64,000 nucleotides of DNA from Ruegeria intermedia (lineage in GTDB: Bacteria; Pseudomonadota; Alphaproteobacteria; Rhodobacterales; Rhodobacteraceae): assembly GCF_900129345.1 (NCBI RefSeq), contig NZ_FQVK01000014.1, forward strand, positions 36,280 to 100,279. Direction: 5' to 3'. The notes below the pieces were generated by a model, which was not told the origin of the DNA, did not search any database, and saw only the letters and a program-made list of their open reading frames with translations. Positions 1-9,070 of the stretch are shown here, in pieces. The translations under genes were made by a program, and so were the position numbers. Position 1 is the stretch's first letter. Every line of letters begins with the position of its first letter.

Positions 1-497
1 ACGCCCCACAGGTTGCTTTTGGGTGCCCAGCCGCCATAGCCGCCGGCCGAAATGCGACACCAGTCGATGTTGCAACTGCCCAGGCGGGCCACCACGCCGG
101 ATTCGAATCGCGCGTTGATCAGTGCGCCCGGATCGGGGCTGGCGCGCACTGGCAGCATGTCGGTTTCGACCAGAACGGTGCGAACGCCCGACAGCAGGGC
201 ATAATGCACCCAGCCTCCGGCGCCGTCATGGTCCTGAACCTTGCGCCAGTTGCCGTATTCGGCCACCACCTGCAGCGGCATGCCGCGCCGTTTGAACACC
301 CAGTCGATCCGGTGGGTCAGCGACGGGCCGCGGCGCACGTTGGCCTCGGCGGCCTTCATCGAGACATAGCGTGGAATCGGCAGGTTGGTGACCGGGCCAC
401 GGAGCTGCTCTGCATGGGCGAAAGAAACGCCGAGACCACCGAACAGCGTTGTCACAATGCCCAGAAGCGGGCGTCTCAGCCGGAAAAAAGCGCTCAC
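1..497 (-). CDS. SH3b-domain secreted protein (C-terminus beyond window)
   Basis: Read on the reverse strand from a GTG start at 497, preceded by an AGCAGG-like ribosome site. The N-terminus is basic then hydrophobic (SAFFRLRRPLLGIVTT), consistent with a Sec signal peptide. It is followed by bacterial SH3-type segments: VRRGPSLTHRIDWVFKRRG, WRKVQDHDGAGGWVHYALL, and a second unit LPVRASPDPGALINARF ending near GGYGGWAPKSNLWG. SH3b repeats of this kind usually bind cell wall or peptides in the periplasm. About 165 codons are visible; the stop lies outside the window. It is divergent from the dehydrogenase that follows, an arrangement I associate with Rhodobacterales. No catalytic domain is visible in the part present. 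Confidence 0.75.
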   Translation of the reverse strand, partial: MSAFFRLRRPLLGIVTTLFGGLGVSFAHAEQLRGPVTNLPIPRYVSMKAAEANVRRGPSLTHRIDWVFKRRGMPLQVVAEYGNWRKVQDHDGAGGWVHYALLSGVRTVLVETDMLPVRASPDPGALINARFESGVVARLGSCNIDWCRISAGGYGGWAPKSNLWG

Positions 498-631
498 TGC
501 CTGCTCTTACGCCTGTCGATCGTGATTCAAAAAAAGGTGGGGATGAAGCCCCGGGGGTTCTTGTGCCCCAACTGATCCTAAGCCACGATGCCATGGCGCG
601 CGTCGGATTGCAAAGCGGGAGGAGGGCAGTG

Positions 632-1618
632 GTGCCGAAAGAACGTCTGAGTGTTGTCGTAACGCGACGGTTGCCCGAAGCGGTGGAAACACGGCTGAGC
701 GAGCTGTTCGATGTCAGGCTGCGGGACGATGACACGCCCATGACGCGCGACGAACTGGTGGCCGCCGTGAAAGAGGCCGACGTTTTGGTTCCGACGATCA
801 CCGACACGATCGATGCGGGGCTTTTGGGCCAGGCCGGCGAACGGCTGCGCCTGATTGCGAATTACGGCGCCGGGGTCGACCACATCGACGTCGCCACCGC
901 CAGACAGCGCGGCATTCTGGTGTCCAACACCCCCGGCGTGCTGACCGATGATACAGCCGACATGACCATGGCGCTGATACTGGCGGTGACACGCCGCATC
1001 CCCGAAGGGCTTTCGATCATGCAGAAGGGCGATTGGGCCGGCTGGGCGCCGACCGCCTTGCTGGGCGGCCGCATCGGCGGGCGACGTCTGGGGATCCTGG
1101 GCATGGGGCGTATCGGGCAAGCCGTCGCGCGCCGTGCCGCGGCCTTTGGCATGCAGATCCACTATCACAGCCGTCGTCGCCTGCGCCCCGAAATCGAACA
1201 GGAGTTGCAGGCCACCTATTGGGAAAGCCTGGACCAGATGGTGGCGCGGATGGACGTGATCTCGATCAACTGCCCCTCGACCCCGTCCACCTTTCACCTG
1301 ATGAATGCGCGGCGGTTGAAGTTGATGAAACCCAGCGCGGTGATCGTGAACACGTCGCGTGGCGAGGTGCTGGATGAAAATGCGCTGACCCGGATGATCC
1401 GCGCGGGCGAGATCGCGGGCGCCGGGCTGGATGTCTATGAACACGGAACCGACGTGAACCCCCGCCTGCGTCAGATGCCGAACGTCGTGTTGCTGCCGCA
1501 TATGGGGTCGGCCACGCTGGAAGGCCGGATCGAGATGGGCGAAAAGGTCATCATCAACATCAAGACCTTCGAAGATGGGCATCGCCCGCCCGATCAGGTC
1601 GTGCCCGCGATGTTGTGA
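632..1618 (+). CDS. D-glycerate / 2-hydroxyacid dehydrogenase (GyaR-like)
   Basis: NAD(P)-dependent D-isomer-specific 2-hydroxyacid dehydrogenase of 328 residues, interconverting glyoxylate/hydroxypyruvate and glycolate/D-glycerate in the cytoplasm. Visible motifs are the dinucleotide fold GMGRIGQAVARR at about residue 157, the substrate loop NYGAGVDHID, the catalytic Arg in NTSRGEV, the Glu in AGLDVYEHG and the catalytic His in LLPHMGSAT. An upstream ATG at 593 is in frame, but GGAGGAGGG at 620-626 sits just before GTG codons at 629 and 632, so I favour 632, giving MPKERLSVVVTRRLPE. Exact substrate preference cannot be told from the sequence. Confidence 0.88.
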   Translation: MPKERLSVVVTRRLPEAVETRLSELFDVRLRDDDTPMTRDELVAAVKEADVLVPTITDTIDAGLLGQAGERLRLIANYGAGVDHIDVATARQRGILVSNTPGVLTDDTADMTMALILAVTRRIPEGLSIMQKGDWAGWAPTALLGGRIGGRRLGILGMGRIGQAVARRAAAFGMQIHYHSRRRLRPEIEQELQATYWESLDQMVARMDVISINCPSTPSTFHLMNARRLKLMKPSAVIVNTSRGEVLDENALTRMIRAGEIAGAGLDVYEHGTDVNPRLRQMPNVVLLPHMGSATLEGRIEMGEKVIINIKTFEDGHRPPDQVVPAML

Positions 1619-1711
1619 ATTTGCTCCCGGCCAGACATCGCGCGGCCGAGATTTTTTTTTTGGCCCGCCATGTGCGGTCCACAGCAAAATTTTTTTTGGG
1701 AGGACTTGAGG

Positions 1712-3502
1712 ATGCGTGTTTTGTTTTCAGGATTGACGCTTGCGGCGCTGGCTTTGGCCGGCCCCTTGACTGCACAGGAAGCCGCCGATGCCGTGGCCCC
1801 CGAAGCCGCCTCGGAAGGTCAGGTTCAGGCGCTGACCGAACAGGCCGTTGCCGCGCTCGAGGCCAAGGCGGCGGGTCGGCCGGTTTCGGCGCAGAACTGG
1901 ATGGTGGCCGCAGCCAATCCTCTGGCGGTCGAGGCGGGCGCCAGGGTGCTGCGCAACGGAGGCTCGGCGGCCGATGCGATGGTCGCCGTACAAGTTGTTT
2001 TGGGGTTGGTCGAGCCGCAATCATCAGGCCTGGGCGGCGGTGCGTTCCTGGTCTGGTATGATGCCGCCACGCGGTCTTTGACCACACTCGACGGGCGGGA
2101 AACCGCGCCGCGCGCTGCCACGCCGACCCTGTTTCAGGACGAAAACGGCGAGCCGCTGAAGTTCTTCGATGCGGTTGTGGGCGGGTTGTCGGTCGGTACG
2201 CCCGGCACACCGGCGCTGCTGGAGGACGCGCACCGGCGCTGGGGGCGCACGCCGTGGCCCGGCCTGTTCGAGGATGCCATCCGTCTGGCCGAGGAAGGCT
2301 TCGCGGTCTCGCCCCGGCTGGCCGGTCTGGTGGCCGCCGATGCCGAGCGCCTGTCGCGGTTCCCGGCAACAGCGGACTACTTTCTTCCGGGCGGCACGCC
2401 CATTCAGCAAGGCCAGCGGCTGACCAACCCCGACTACGCCCGGACCCTGCGCATTCTGGCCCGCGAGGGGGCCGCTGGTTTCTATGGCGGCGAGATCGCG
2501 GCGGATATCGTCCGCACCGTCCGCAACGCACCGGGCAACCCGGGTGTCCTGTCGGGGGCGGATCTGGCGCTGTATCAGGTGATCGAACGCGAACCGGTCT
2601 GCGCTGAATATCGCGCCTATGAAGTCTGCGGCATGGGGCCGCCGTCCTCGGGCGCGCTGACGGTGGGGCAGATCCTGGGGCTGTTGAACGGGTTCGATCT
2701 GGCGGCGCTGGGCCCTGACAGCGCCGAGGCCTGGCGGTTGATCGGCGATGCCTCGCGCCTGGCCTTCGCGGATCGGGGCCGGTACATGGCCGACAGCGAT
2801 TTTGTGCCCATGCCCACGCAGGGGTTGGTCGATCCGGCCTATCTGTCGGCGCGCGCCGCATTGCTGACCGGCCCCGCGGCCCTGACCGAAGTTGCGCCGG
2901 GAATGCCCGAATTCGATCACGCCCTGAAATGGGCCGACGATGATTCGATCGAACTGCCCTCGACCTCGCACATTTCCATCGTCGATGCCGATGGCAACGT
3001 CCTGTCGATGACCACGACCATCGAGAACGGGTTCGGCTCGCGCCTGATGACCAACGGGTTCCTGCTGAACAACGAACTGACCGATTTTTCGTTCCGCACC
3101 CACAGGGACGGCGTGCCCATCGCCAACCGGCTGGAGCCGGGCAAGCGTCCCCGGTCGTCGATGAGCCCAACCATCGTCCTGCAGGACGGAGCGCCGGTTC
3201 TGGCGATCGGGTCGCCCGGCGGCAGCCGGATCATCGGCTATGTGGCCAAATCCATCATTGCCTGGGCCGATTGGGACATGGACGTGCAGCAGGCGGTCGC
3301 CCTGCCGCATCTGGTCAACCGCTTCGGCACCTATGACGTCGAAGCCGGCACCGAGGCCGAAGGGCTTGCCGATGCGCTGACCGAACTGGGCTTCGAGGTG
3401 AACGCGCGGGATCTGACATCGGGCCTGCATGCGATCGAGATCCGCGACGGGTTGCGCGGCGGCGCGGACCCCCGGCGCGAGGGGATCGCGCTGGGCGAGT
3501 GA
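1712..3502 (+). CDS. ggt: Gamma-glutamyltransferase (periplasmic)
   Basis: Ntn-hydrolase that cleaves or transfers the gamma-glutamyl group of glutathione and related peptides. Length is 596 residues, normal for the family before self-cleavage. The start at 1712 follows GGGAGGA at 1698-1704. The first about 22 residues (MRVLFSGLTLAALALAGPLTA) are a Sec signal peptide. The autoprocessing and nucleophilic Thr is about residue 418 in TSHISIVDADG; the usual second Thr is Ser here. The oxyanion/substrate loop is AIGSPGGSRIIGYV in the small subunit. It stands alone between two unrelated metabolic genes. Family assignment is secure; the physiological donor is inferred. Confidence 0.93.
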   Translation: MRVLFSGLTLAALALAGPLTAQEAADAVAPEAASEGQVQALTEQAVAALEAKAAGRPVSAQNWMVAAANPLAVEAGARVLRNGGSAADAMVAVQVVLGLVEPQSSGLGGGAFLVWYDAATRSLTTLDGRETAPRAATPTLFQDENGEPLKFFDAVVGGLSVGTPGTPALLEDAHRRWGRTPWPGLFEDAIRLAEEGFAVSPRLAGLVAADAERLSRFPATADYFLPGGTPIQQGQRLTNPDYARTLRILAREGAAGFYGGEIAADIVRTVRNAPGNPGVLSGADLALYQVIEREPVCAEYRAYEVCGMGPPSSGALTVGQILGLLNGFDLAALGPDSAEAWRLIGDASRLAFADRGRYMADSDFVPMPTQGLVDPAYLSARAALLTGPAALTEVAPGMPEFDHALKWADDDSIELPSTSHISIVDADGNVLSMTTTIENGFGSRLMTNGFLLNNELTDFSFRTHRDGVPIANRLEPGKRPRSSMSPTIVLQDGAPVLAIGSPGGSRIIGYVAKSIIAWADWDMDVQQAVALPHLVNRFGTYDVEAGTEAEGLADALTELGFEVNARDLTSGLHAIEIRDGLRGGADPRREGIALGE

Positions 3503-3595
3503 TCACGTCGCAGGGGCCGGGGATTGCCCGCCGCGTGCGGGCAATCTAGTCATTGAAACGCTTTGCGCAGACTGGATCAAAAAAGGGGGGATGCC

Positions 3596-4993
3596 ATGGG
3601 CCGTGCAGCCACATTGGAGAGAAACGCGGCGGGGATCGAGACCGCGATCGGCATTCTCAAGCAGCGTTTCGGCGACCGTTTGCAAACCGGCGGCTCGGTG
3701 CGCGAGCAGCACGGGCACACCACGACCTGGATCGAGAACCAGAGCCCGGATGCAGTGATCTTTGCCACCTCGACCGAAGAAGTGGCCGCAATCGTTGCCA
3801 CTTGCGCCGCGCACAAGGTGCCGGTCATTCCGTTCGGAACGGGCACGTCGCTGGAAGGGCATGTGAACGCGCCGGCGGGCGGGGTCTGCATCGATCTGGG
3901 TCAGATGAACCGGATTCTGGCCGTGAACGAGGGCGATCTGGACTGCATCGTCCAGCCCGGTGTCACGCGTGAGCAGTTGAACACCCACCTGCGCGACAAG
4001 GGGCTTTTCTTTCCCATCGATCCGGGTGCGAATGCCTCGCTTGGCGGCATGGCCGCAACGCGGGCATCCGGCACCAACGCGGTGCGCTACGGGACGATGA
4101 AGGACAATGTCCTGAGCCTGGAAGCCGTCATGCCCGACGGCCGGATCATCCGCACCGGGCACCGCGCAAAGAAATCCTCGGCCGGGTATGACCTGACCCG
4201 GTTGCTGATCGGCGCCGAGGGCACGCTGGGGGTGATCACCCAGTTGACCTTGCGCCTGCATGGAATCCCCGAGGCGATCACCGCGGCGCGGTGTTCCTTT
4301 CCGTCGGTCGATGCGGCCTGCCAGGCGGTGATGGCCACCATCCAATACGGCGTGCCGGTGGCGCGGATCGAACTGCTGGACCAACTGTCCGTCCGGGCCG
4401 CCAATGCCTATTCCGGCCTCGATCTGCCCGAGACACCGCTGCTGCTGCTCGAATTCCACGGCTCGGACGCGGGCGCCGCCGAACAGGCCGAGACTTTCGG
4501 CGACATCGCCGACGAATTCGGTGGGACCGGGTTCGCGGCAACCGCCACCGTGGAAGAGCGCAACAAGCTGTGGCAGGCGCGGCACGACATGTACTGGGCC
4601 TCGTTGCAGTTGCGGCCGGGCGCGCGCGGGATCTCGACCGATGTCTGCGTGCCGATTTCGCGCCTGGCGGAATGCGTGACCGCGGCGCAGGACAAGGCAG
4701 CAGAGCTTGGCCTGTTGGCGCCCGTCGTGGGCCACGTCGGCGACGGCAATTTCCACACGCTGCTGCTGATCGACATCGACAATCCGGACGAGGTCGCCAA
4801 GGCCGAGGATTTCGTCGGCTGGCTGAACGATCTGGCCATCTCGATGGAGGGAACGTGTACGGGCGAGCACGGGATCGGGCAGGGCAAGAAGCCTTACTTG
4901 GTGCGGGAACTTGGGTCGGCCGTCGATTGCATGCGGGCGATCAAGGCCGCGCTGGACCCGCACGACATCATGAACCCGGGCAAGATCGTCTGA
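3596..4993 (+). CDS. FAD-linked oxidase, D-lactate dehydrogenase (cytochrome) type
   Basis: 465-residue FAD enzyme with an N-terminal PCMH-type FAD-binding domain (VPVIPFGTGTSLEGHV, then PGANASLGGMAATRASGTNAV) and a C-terminal FAD-oxidase domain (GHVGDGNFHTLLLI and TCTGEHGIGQGKKPYL). These match the D-lactate dehydrogenase / glycolate oxidase GlcD branch, which oxidises 2-hydroxyacids and passes electrons to the quinone or cytochrome chain. ATG 3596 is chosen because AAAGGGGGG ends at 3590; the other ATG at 3591 is out of frame. D-lactate is the most likely substrate, but glycolate or D-2-hydroxyglutarate cannot be excluded without phylogeny. Confidence 0.85.
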   Translation: MGRAATLERNAAGIETAIGILKQRFGDRLQTGGSVREQHGHTTTWIENQSPDAVIFATSTEEVAAIVATCAAHKVPVIPFGTGTSLEGHVNAPAGGVCIDLGQMNRILAVNEGDLDCIVQPGVTREQLNTHLRDKGLFFPIDPGANASLGGMAATRASGTNAVRYGTMKDNVLSLEAVMPDGRIIRTGHRAKKSSAGYDLTRLLIGAEGTLGVITQLTLRLHGIPEAITAARCSFPSVDAACQAVMATIQYGVPVARIELLDQLSVRAANAYSGLDLPETPLLLLEFHGSDAGAAEQAETFGDIADEFGGTGFAATATVEERNKLWQARHDMYWASLQLRPGARGISTDVCVPISRLAECVTAAQDKAAELGLLAPVVGHVGDGNFHTLLLIDIDNPDEVAKAEDFVGWLNDLAISMEGTCTGEHGIGQGKKPYLVRELGSAVDCMRAIKAALDPHDIMNPGKIV

Positions 4994-5218
4994 TCTGAAC
5001 CGGATGGTCGGTCCTGGCAAAGGCAGTCGGGAACAGGTGACGCGGCTTCGGCGCTTCATCGGCCGTCGGGCCCCCGAACTTCCCGTTTTGCCGAGTATTC
5101 TCCGGCGCTGAGGGCGCGCAGGTCGGTTTTGTACCGTTTTGCGTCGGATGGACTTGGCGGTTTGCCATGCGCTTGGGCATAAACCTTGCCAAACAGACTC
5201 AATCCGGAGAGCGGGCAC

Positions 5219-7726
5219 ATGAAAACCCAAGTCAAAGCATTGATCGTTGGCGGCGGCGCCATCGGCACGTCGATTGCCTATCACCTGGCCAAGGCGGGCT
5301 GGGACGATGTCATGCTGATCGAACGCGACGAACTGACTGCGGGGTCCACCTGGCACGCGGCGGGTCTGCTGCCGCTGTTCAACATGTCCTACGCGACGAC
5401 CCACATCCACAAGTATTCGGTGGACTTCTACAAGACGCTCGAGGCGGAAACGGGTCTGAATGCGGGCTTCTCGGTGGTGGGCAACCTGCGCATGGCCCAG
5501 ACGCAGGAGCGTATGGACGAATACATGCTCTACGCCTCGACCGCCGAGACCTGTGGCGTGCCCTATGAATGGCTGAGCCCGGCCCAGATCAAGGAGCGTT
5601 GGCCGCTGGTGCGGACCGAGGACCTGGTCGGCGCGATCTATCACCCGACCGACGGCTACATCAACCCGGCCGACGTGACCATGGCGATGGCCAAGGGCGC
5701 CCGTCAGCGCGGCGTGACGATCGAGCGCAAGTGGCAGGCCGACGCCTTTGAATGGAAAGGCGACCACTGGGACGTGACCCTGACCAAGATGGTCGAAAAG
5801 GGCGGCAACCTGGTCCCGTCGGACGAGCAGATCGTGGTCTCGGCCGAACATGTGGTGACCGCCTCGGGCAACCACGCGCAGCGCACGGCGCGGATGCTGG
5901 GGATCAAGATTCCCGCGATCCCGGTCGAGCATCAGTTCATCGTCACCGAACCCGATGCCGAGTTGGTCAAGTTCCGCGAGGCCGGCAACCCCGAGCATCC
6001 GGTTCTGCGCGACGCCGACGCCAAGTGGTATGTCCGCGAGGAACGCGGCGGCTGGATCCTGGGCCCCTACGAGCGCAACGCGCCGGCCCGGTTCGAATAT
6101 GGCGTGCCCGACAGCTTCCGCGCCGACCTCTTCCCGCTGGATCTCGAGCGGATCGAAGAGGAATACATGAGCATGATCCACCGGATTCCGTCCACGGAAA
6201 CCGTTGGTCTCAAGGACGATTTCAACGGCCCGATCTGCTATACCCCCGACGGCAACCCGCTGGTCGGCCCCGCGCCGGGTCTGCGCAACATGTGGCTGGC
6301 CGAGGGCTTCTCGTTCGGCATCACCGCCGCCGGCGGCACCGGCTATTACCTGGCGCAGATGATGGTCGAGGGCGAGGCCGAGATCGACATGGCCTCGCTG
6401 GACCCGAAACGCTATTCCAGCAACTGGATGACCACCGAGTTCGCGGCCCGCAAGAACGAGGAGTGCTACGAGCACATCTACATCCTGCACCACCCGGACG
6501 AAGAGCGCGAGGCCTGCCGCCCGCTGCGCACCGCCCCGGCCTATGACCGCCAGAAGGCGCGCGGCGCGCAGTTCGGCTGGGTCAACGGCTGGGAACGTCC
6601 GAACTACTTTGGCCCGCTGGATGCGCCCGAGAATTTCGACCACGACGCCCGCAGCTTCCGCCGCGGCGGCTGGTGGCAATATGCCGTGGAAGAGGCCAAG
6701 GCGATCCGTAACGGCGTCGGCCTGATCGACGCCACCGCCTTTACCAAGCACATCGTCAAAGGGCCGGGTGCGACCCAGTTCCTCGACTGGTTCACCTGCA
6801 ACAAGCTGCCCAAGGTCGGCCGCATCAACCTGACCTATGCGCTGACCGATCACGGCACCACCCGCACCGAATACACCATCGTTCGCCTGAAAGAGCACGA
6901 GTATTACCTCGTCTCGGCCGGTGCCTGGACCGAGTATGACGCCGACTTCCTGCGCAAGGCGGCCGAGGACAAGATGGACGAGTTCGGCTACATCGAGATC
7001 CAGGACGTGACCACCCAGTGGGGCGTCTTCGCCATCGCCGGGCCGAAATCGCGCGACGTGCTGAAAGAGGTCATCAAGGACGCCGAGCCCGAAACCGCCC
7101 TGTCGAACAAGCGTTTCCCGTGGCTGTCGGCCCGCCGGATCGAACTGGGCATGTGCCCGGTCAATGCGATCCGCGTGGCCTATACCGGCGAACTGGGCTG
7201 GGAGCTGCACCACCCGATCGAGATGCAGAACTACCTGTTCGACCTGCTGGAACAGGCCGGCGAGAAGCACGGCATGAAGCTGGTCGGTGCGCGTGCGCAG
7301 AACTGGCTGCGGCAGGAGAAATCCTATCGCGCCTTCGGCACCGAACTGGGCCGCGACGCCACCCCGCTCGAGGCCGACCTGCCGCGTTTCGTCGATCTGG
7401 ACAAGGAGTTCCACGGCAAGGACAAGCTGATCGAGACCGGCGTGCGGGTGAAATGCTGCACCCTGCTGATCGACGGGCCCGAGGATGCCGACCCGTGGGG
7501 CCGCGAGGCGCTCTATACGCCCGAAGGCGAGCGTGTGGGCCGTCTGACCTCGGGCGGCTACTCGGTGGCATTCGAGAAATCGATCGGCATGGGCTACGTC
7601 AAGCCCGAGCTGGCCGTGGAGGGCACGAAGCTGAAGGTCAAGATGTTCGACAAGCTGTGGGATGCGGTCGTGACCTGCGACAGCCCCTATGATCCCAAGA
7701 ACGAGACCATCCGCAAGGACGGCTGA
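5219..7726 (+). CDS. Dimethylglycine/sarcosine dehydrogenase-like FAD-GcvT protein
   Basis: 835-residue fusion of an N-terminal DAO-type FAD oxidoreductase (ALIVGGGAIGTSIAYHLAKAG) and a C-terminal GcvT-like folate-binding aminomethyltransferase domain (from about residue 430; ELGWELHHPIEMQ, SYRAFGTELGRDATP). The motif TAGSTWHAAGLLPLF carries the His that covalently holds FAD in dimethylglycine dehydrogenases. The expected reaction is oxidative demethylation of an N-methylated glycine, giving 5,10-methylene-THF and feeding one-carbon metabolism, common in Roseobacters using glycine betaine and related compounds. GGAGA at 5205-5209 supports the ATG at 5219. Substrate (dimethylglycine, sarcosine or another methylamine) is not resolvable here. 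Confidence 0.88.
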   Translation: MKTQVKALIVGGGAIGTSIAYHLAKAGWDDVMLIERDELTAGSTWHAAGLLPLFNMSYATTHIHKYSVDFYKTLEAETGLNAGFSVVGNLRMAQTQERMDEYMLYASTAETCGVPYEWLSPAQIKERWPLVRTEDLVGAIYHPTDGYINPADVTMAMAKGARQRGVTIERKWQADAFEWKGDHWDVTLTKMVEKGGNLVPSDEQIVVSAEHVVTASGNHAQRTARMLGIKIPAIPVEHQFIVTEPDAELVKFREAGNPEHPVLRDADAKWYVREERGGWILGPYERNAPARFEYGVPDSFRADLFPLDLERIEEEYMSMIHRIPSTETVGLKDDFNGPICYTPDGNPLVGPAPGLRNMWLAEGFSFGITAAGGTGYYLAQMMVEGEAEIDMASLDPKRYSSNWMTTEFAARKNEECYEHIYILHHPDEEREACRPLRTAPAYDRQKARGAQFGWVNGWERPNYFGPLDAPENFDHDARSFRRGGWWQYAVEEAKAIRNGVGLIDATAFTKHIVKGPGATQFLDWFTCNKLPKVGRINLTYALTDHGTTRTEYTIVRLKEHEYYLVSAGAWTEYDADFLRKAAEDKMDEFGYIEIQDVTTQWGVFAIAGPKSRDVLKEVIKDAEPETALSNKRFPWLSARRIELGMCPVNAIRVAYTGELGWELHHPIEMQNYLFDLLEQAGEKHGMKLVGARAQNWLRQEKSYRAFGTELGRDATPLEADLPRFVDLDKEFHGKDKLIETGVRVKCCTLLIDGPEDADPWGREALYTPEGERVGRLTSGGYSVAFEKSIGMGYVKPELAVEGTKLKVKMFDKLWDAVVTCDSPYDPKNETIRKDG

Positions 7727-7779
7727 TTGCTCCCGCTGTCAGGCGGCGCGCCCTGAATGCGCCGCCTGCGGCGGCCCAT

Positions 7780-7966
7780 GCCTCCGGCAGAGGTATTTTA
7801 GAACAGAAGAAGGGATTTGTTTACCATTCTCTGCAAGTCTGGAGATGCGGTACAGGCGGAGGCGCCGATGACCGCAACAGGAGAAGGCCCCCTGCCACAG
7901 GCGGGGGGCTGGATCATTTCTCGATCCGGCTGCTTCTTCTGTTTGAAAATACCTCCGCCGGAGGCA
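7780..7966. repeat. Inverted pair of a Rhodobacterales intergenic palindromic element
   Basis: Two copies face each other in the 278-bp gap after the dehydrogenase. The forward copy lies at about 7784-7815 (GCCTCCGGCAGAGGTATTTT then AACAGAAGAAG). The reverse copy lies at about 7931-7963, its complement reading GCCTCCGGCGGAGGTATTTT then AACAGAAGAAG. Each unit is a GC palindrome followed by an AT-rich tail ending in GAAG. The 115 bp between the copies hold no convincing gene. The pair could form a long hairpin in RNA and may act as a convergent terminator between the flanking genes. A related unit lies inside xdhB. Confidence 0.7.
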
Positions 7967-8004
7967 AGCCTGCCTTGGCAGGCTTTCCCGGCGCGGCATC
8001 TGGT

Positions 8005-8343
8005 TCAGTCCGAGGTCAGTTCATCGAAACATTCCAGCGCCTTGGCCGCATACATCATCGACGGCCCGCCGCCCATCTGAATGCTCATCGCCAGAACATC
8101 GGCAACCTCTTCGCGCGTTGCGCCCGCCTTGATCAGGGCTTCGACATGCAGCGAGATGCAGGGCTCGCACCGCACCGCGACCGAGATGCCGAGGGCGACG
8201 AATTCCTTGGTCTTGAAATCAAGCGTTCCGCCCTCCTTGACGGATTTGCCCAACGCACCGAAGGCACGGGCCGTGTCGGGGATCGCGCCGTTCAGGTTCC
8301 TCAGCCCCGATCGCGTGGCCGAGAGTTTTTCTTTCCAGCTCAT
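8005..8343 (-). CDS. Carboxymuconolactone decarboxylase / AhpD-like protein
   Basis: 112-residue single-domain protein of the CMD/AhpD fold. It carries the motif CEPCISLH (CxxCxxxH) at about residue 59, the redox-active thiol pair and proton-relay His used by AhpD-type alkylhydroperoxidases. The rest (DFKTKEFVALGISVAVR, GATREEVADVLAMSIQMGG) is typical of the small CMD family. Role is probably in thiol-based peroxide reduction or an unknown decarboxylation; the sequence does not separate these. It lies just downstream of the methyltransferase operon, separated by about 70 bp, so co-transcription is possible. Confidence 0.87.
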   Translation of the reverse strand: MSWKEKLSATRSGLRNLNGAIPDTARAFGALGKSVKEGGTLDFKTKEFVALGISVAVRCEPCISLHVEALIKAGATREEVADVLAMSIQMGGGPSMMYAAKALECFDELTSD

Positions 8344-8416
8344 GTGCAGCTACCTTTCGAAAACATCTCATTGCCCGCATGTGTATAGGGTCTGGGGGCT
8401 GCCTCTTTGATCTCGA

Positions 8417-9070
8417 TCAGGTGACCGGTTTTTCCGCGACAAGGGCCAGATTGTTTGCAGGCATCTCGACGACCCGCGCCAGTTCCAGCCCCGCGTCCTG
8501 CATAAGGTCGATCATGTCGAAATCGTCCTTGTAGCCGATTTCGGGATCCTGCGCGGTCAGGGTGGCATGAAATCTGGCATCGCCTTCGCTGGTCAGTTCC
8601 CCGGCCCGCATGAACGGGCCATACAGGACGAAACGCCCGCCGGGTGCAAGGGCACGGGCGGCCTCGGTGATGATGGCCTCTGCCTCGGGCTGGCTGATGA
8701 GGTGCAGTAGGTTGATCAGCACGATCAGGTCCTGCCCACCGTGCCGGTCCGCCCAGCCACGCTCGGTCGCGTCCAGCGCGATGGCCGGGGCTACGTTCGG
8801 CAGGTCCCTGGCATAATCGTCGATGCTGGCGCGCCGCGCGGCGTCGATCTCGGTCGGCTGCCATCTGAGCGCGGGCAGCCGTTCGGCAAAAGCGGCAACA
8901 TGCTGGCCGGTACCGCTGGCCAGTTCCAGCGCCTTGCCACCCGCCGGCGCCACCTGCTCTAGCAGTTCGCTCAATGGCCCCGTGTTGCGCGCGGCCGAGG
9001 GTGAGAACAGGCGGGCACCTTCCGCCGGCTCGGCGACACTTGCTGTCGGAGGAAGCTTGCGTTTGCTCAT
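8417..9070 (-). CDS. DUF938 class I SAM-dependent methyltransferase
   Basis: 217-residue protein of the DUF938 family. The start at 9070 gives MSKRKLPPTASVAEP; its ATGA overlaps the stop of the upstream oxidoreductase by 4 bp (9067-9070), implying translational coupling. The SAM-binding glycine motif is ALELASGTGQHVAAF at about residues 46-60, and later strands (LDATERGWAD, LIVLINLLHLI, GGRFVLYGPFMRAG) follow the Rossmann methyltransferase plan. The substrate is unknown for the family. A longer in-frame reading upstream of 9070 overlaps the neighbour and looks like chance low-complexity sequence. Confidence 0.85.
   Translation of the reverse strand: MSKRKLPPTASVAEPAEGARLFSPSAARNTGPLSELLEQVAPAGGKALELASGTGQHVAAFAERLPALRWQPTEIDAARRASIDDYARDLPNVAPAIALDATERGWADRHGGQDLIVLINLLHLISQPEAEAIITEAARALAPGGRFVLYGPFMRAGELTSEGDARFHATLTAQDPEIGYKDDFDMIDLMQDAGLELARVVEMPANNLALVAEKPVT

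Noticed and set aside
3503..7414. A 1303-residue open frame on the reverse strand
   Set aside because: It lies antisense to the FAD oxidase and the FAD-GcvT genes, both certain, and its His/Val/Gly/Arg-rich composition is typical of antisense frames in high-GC DNA.
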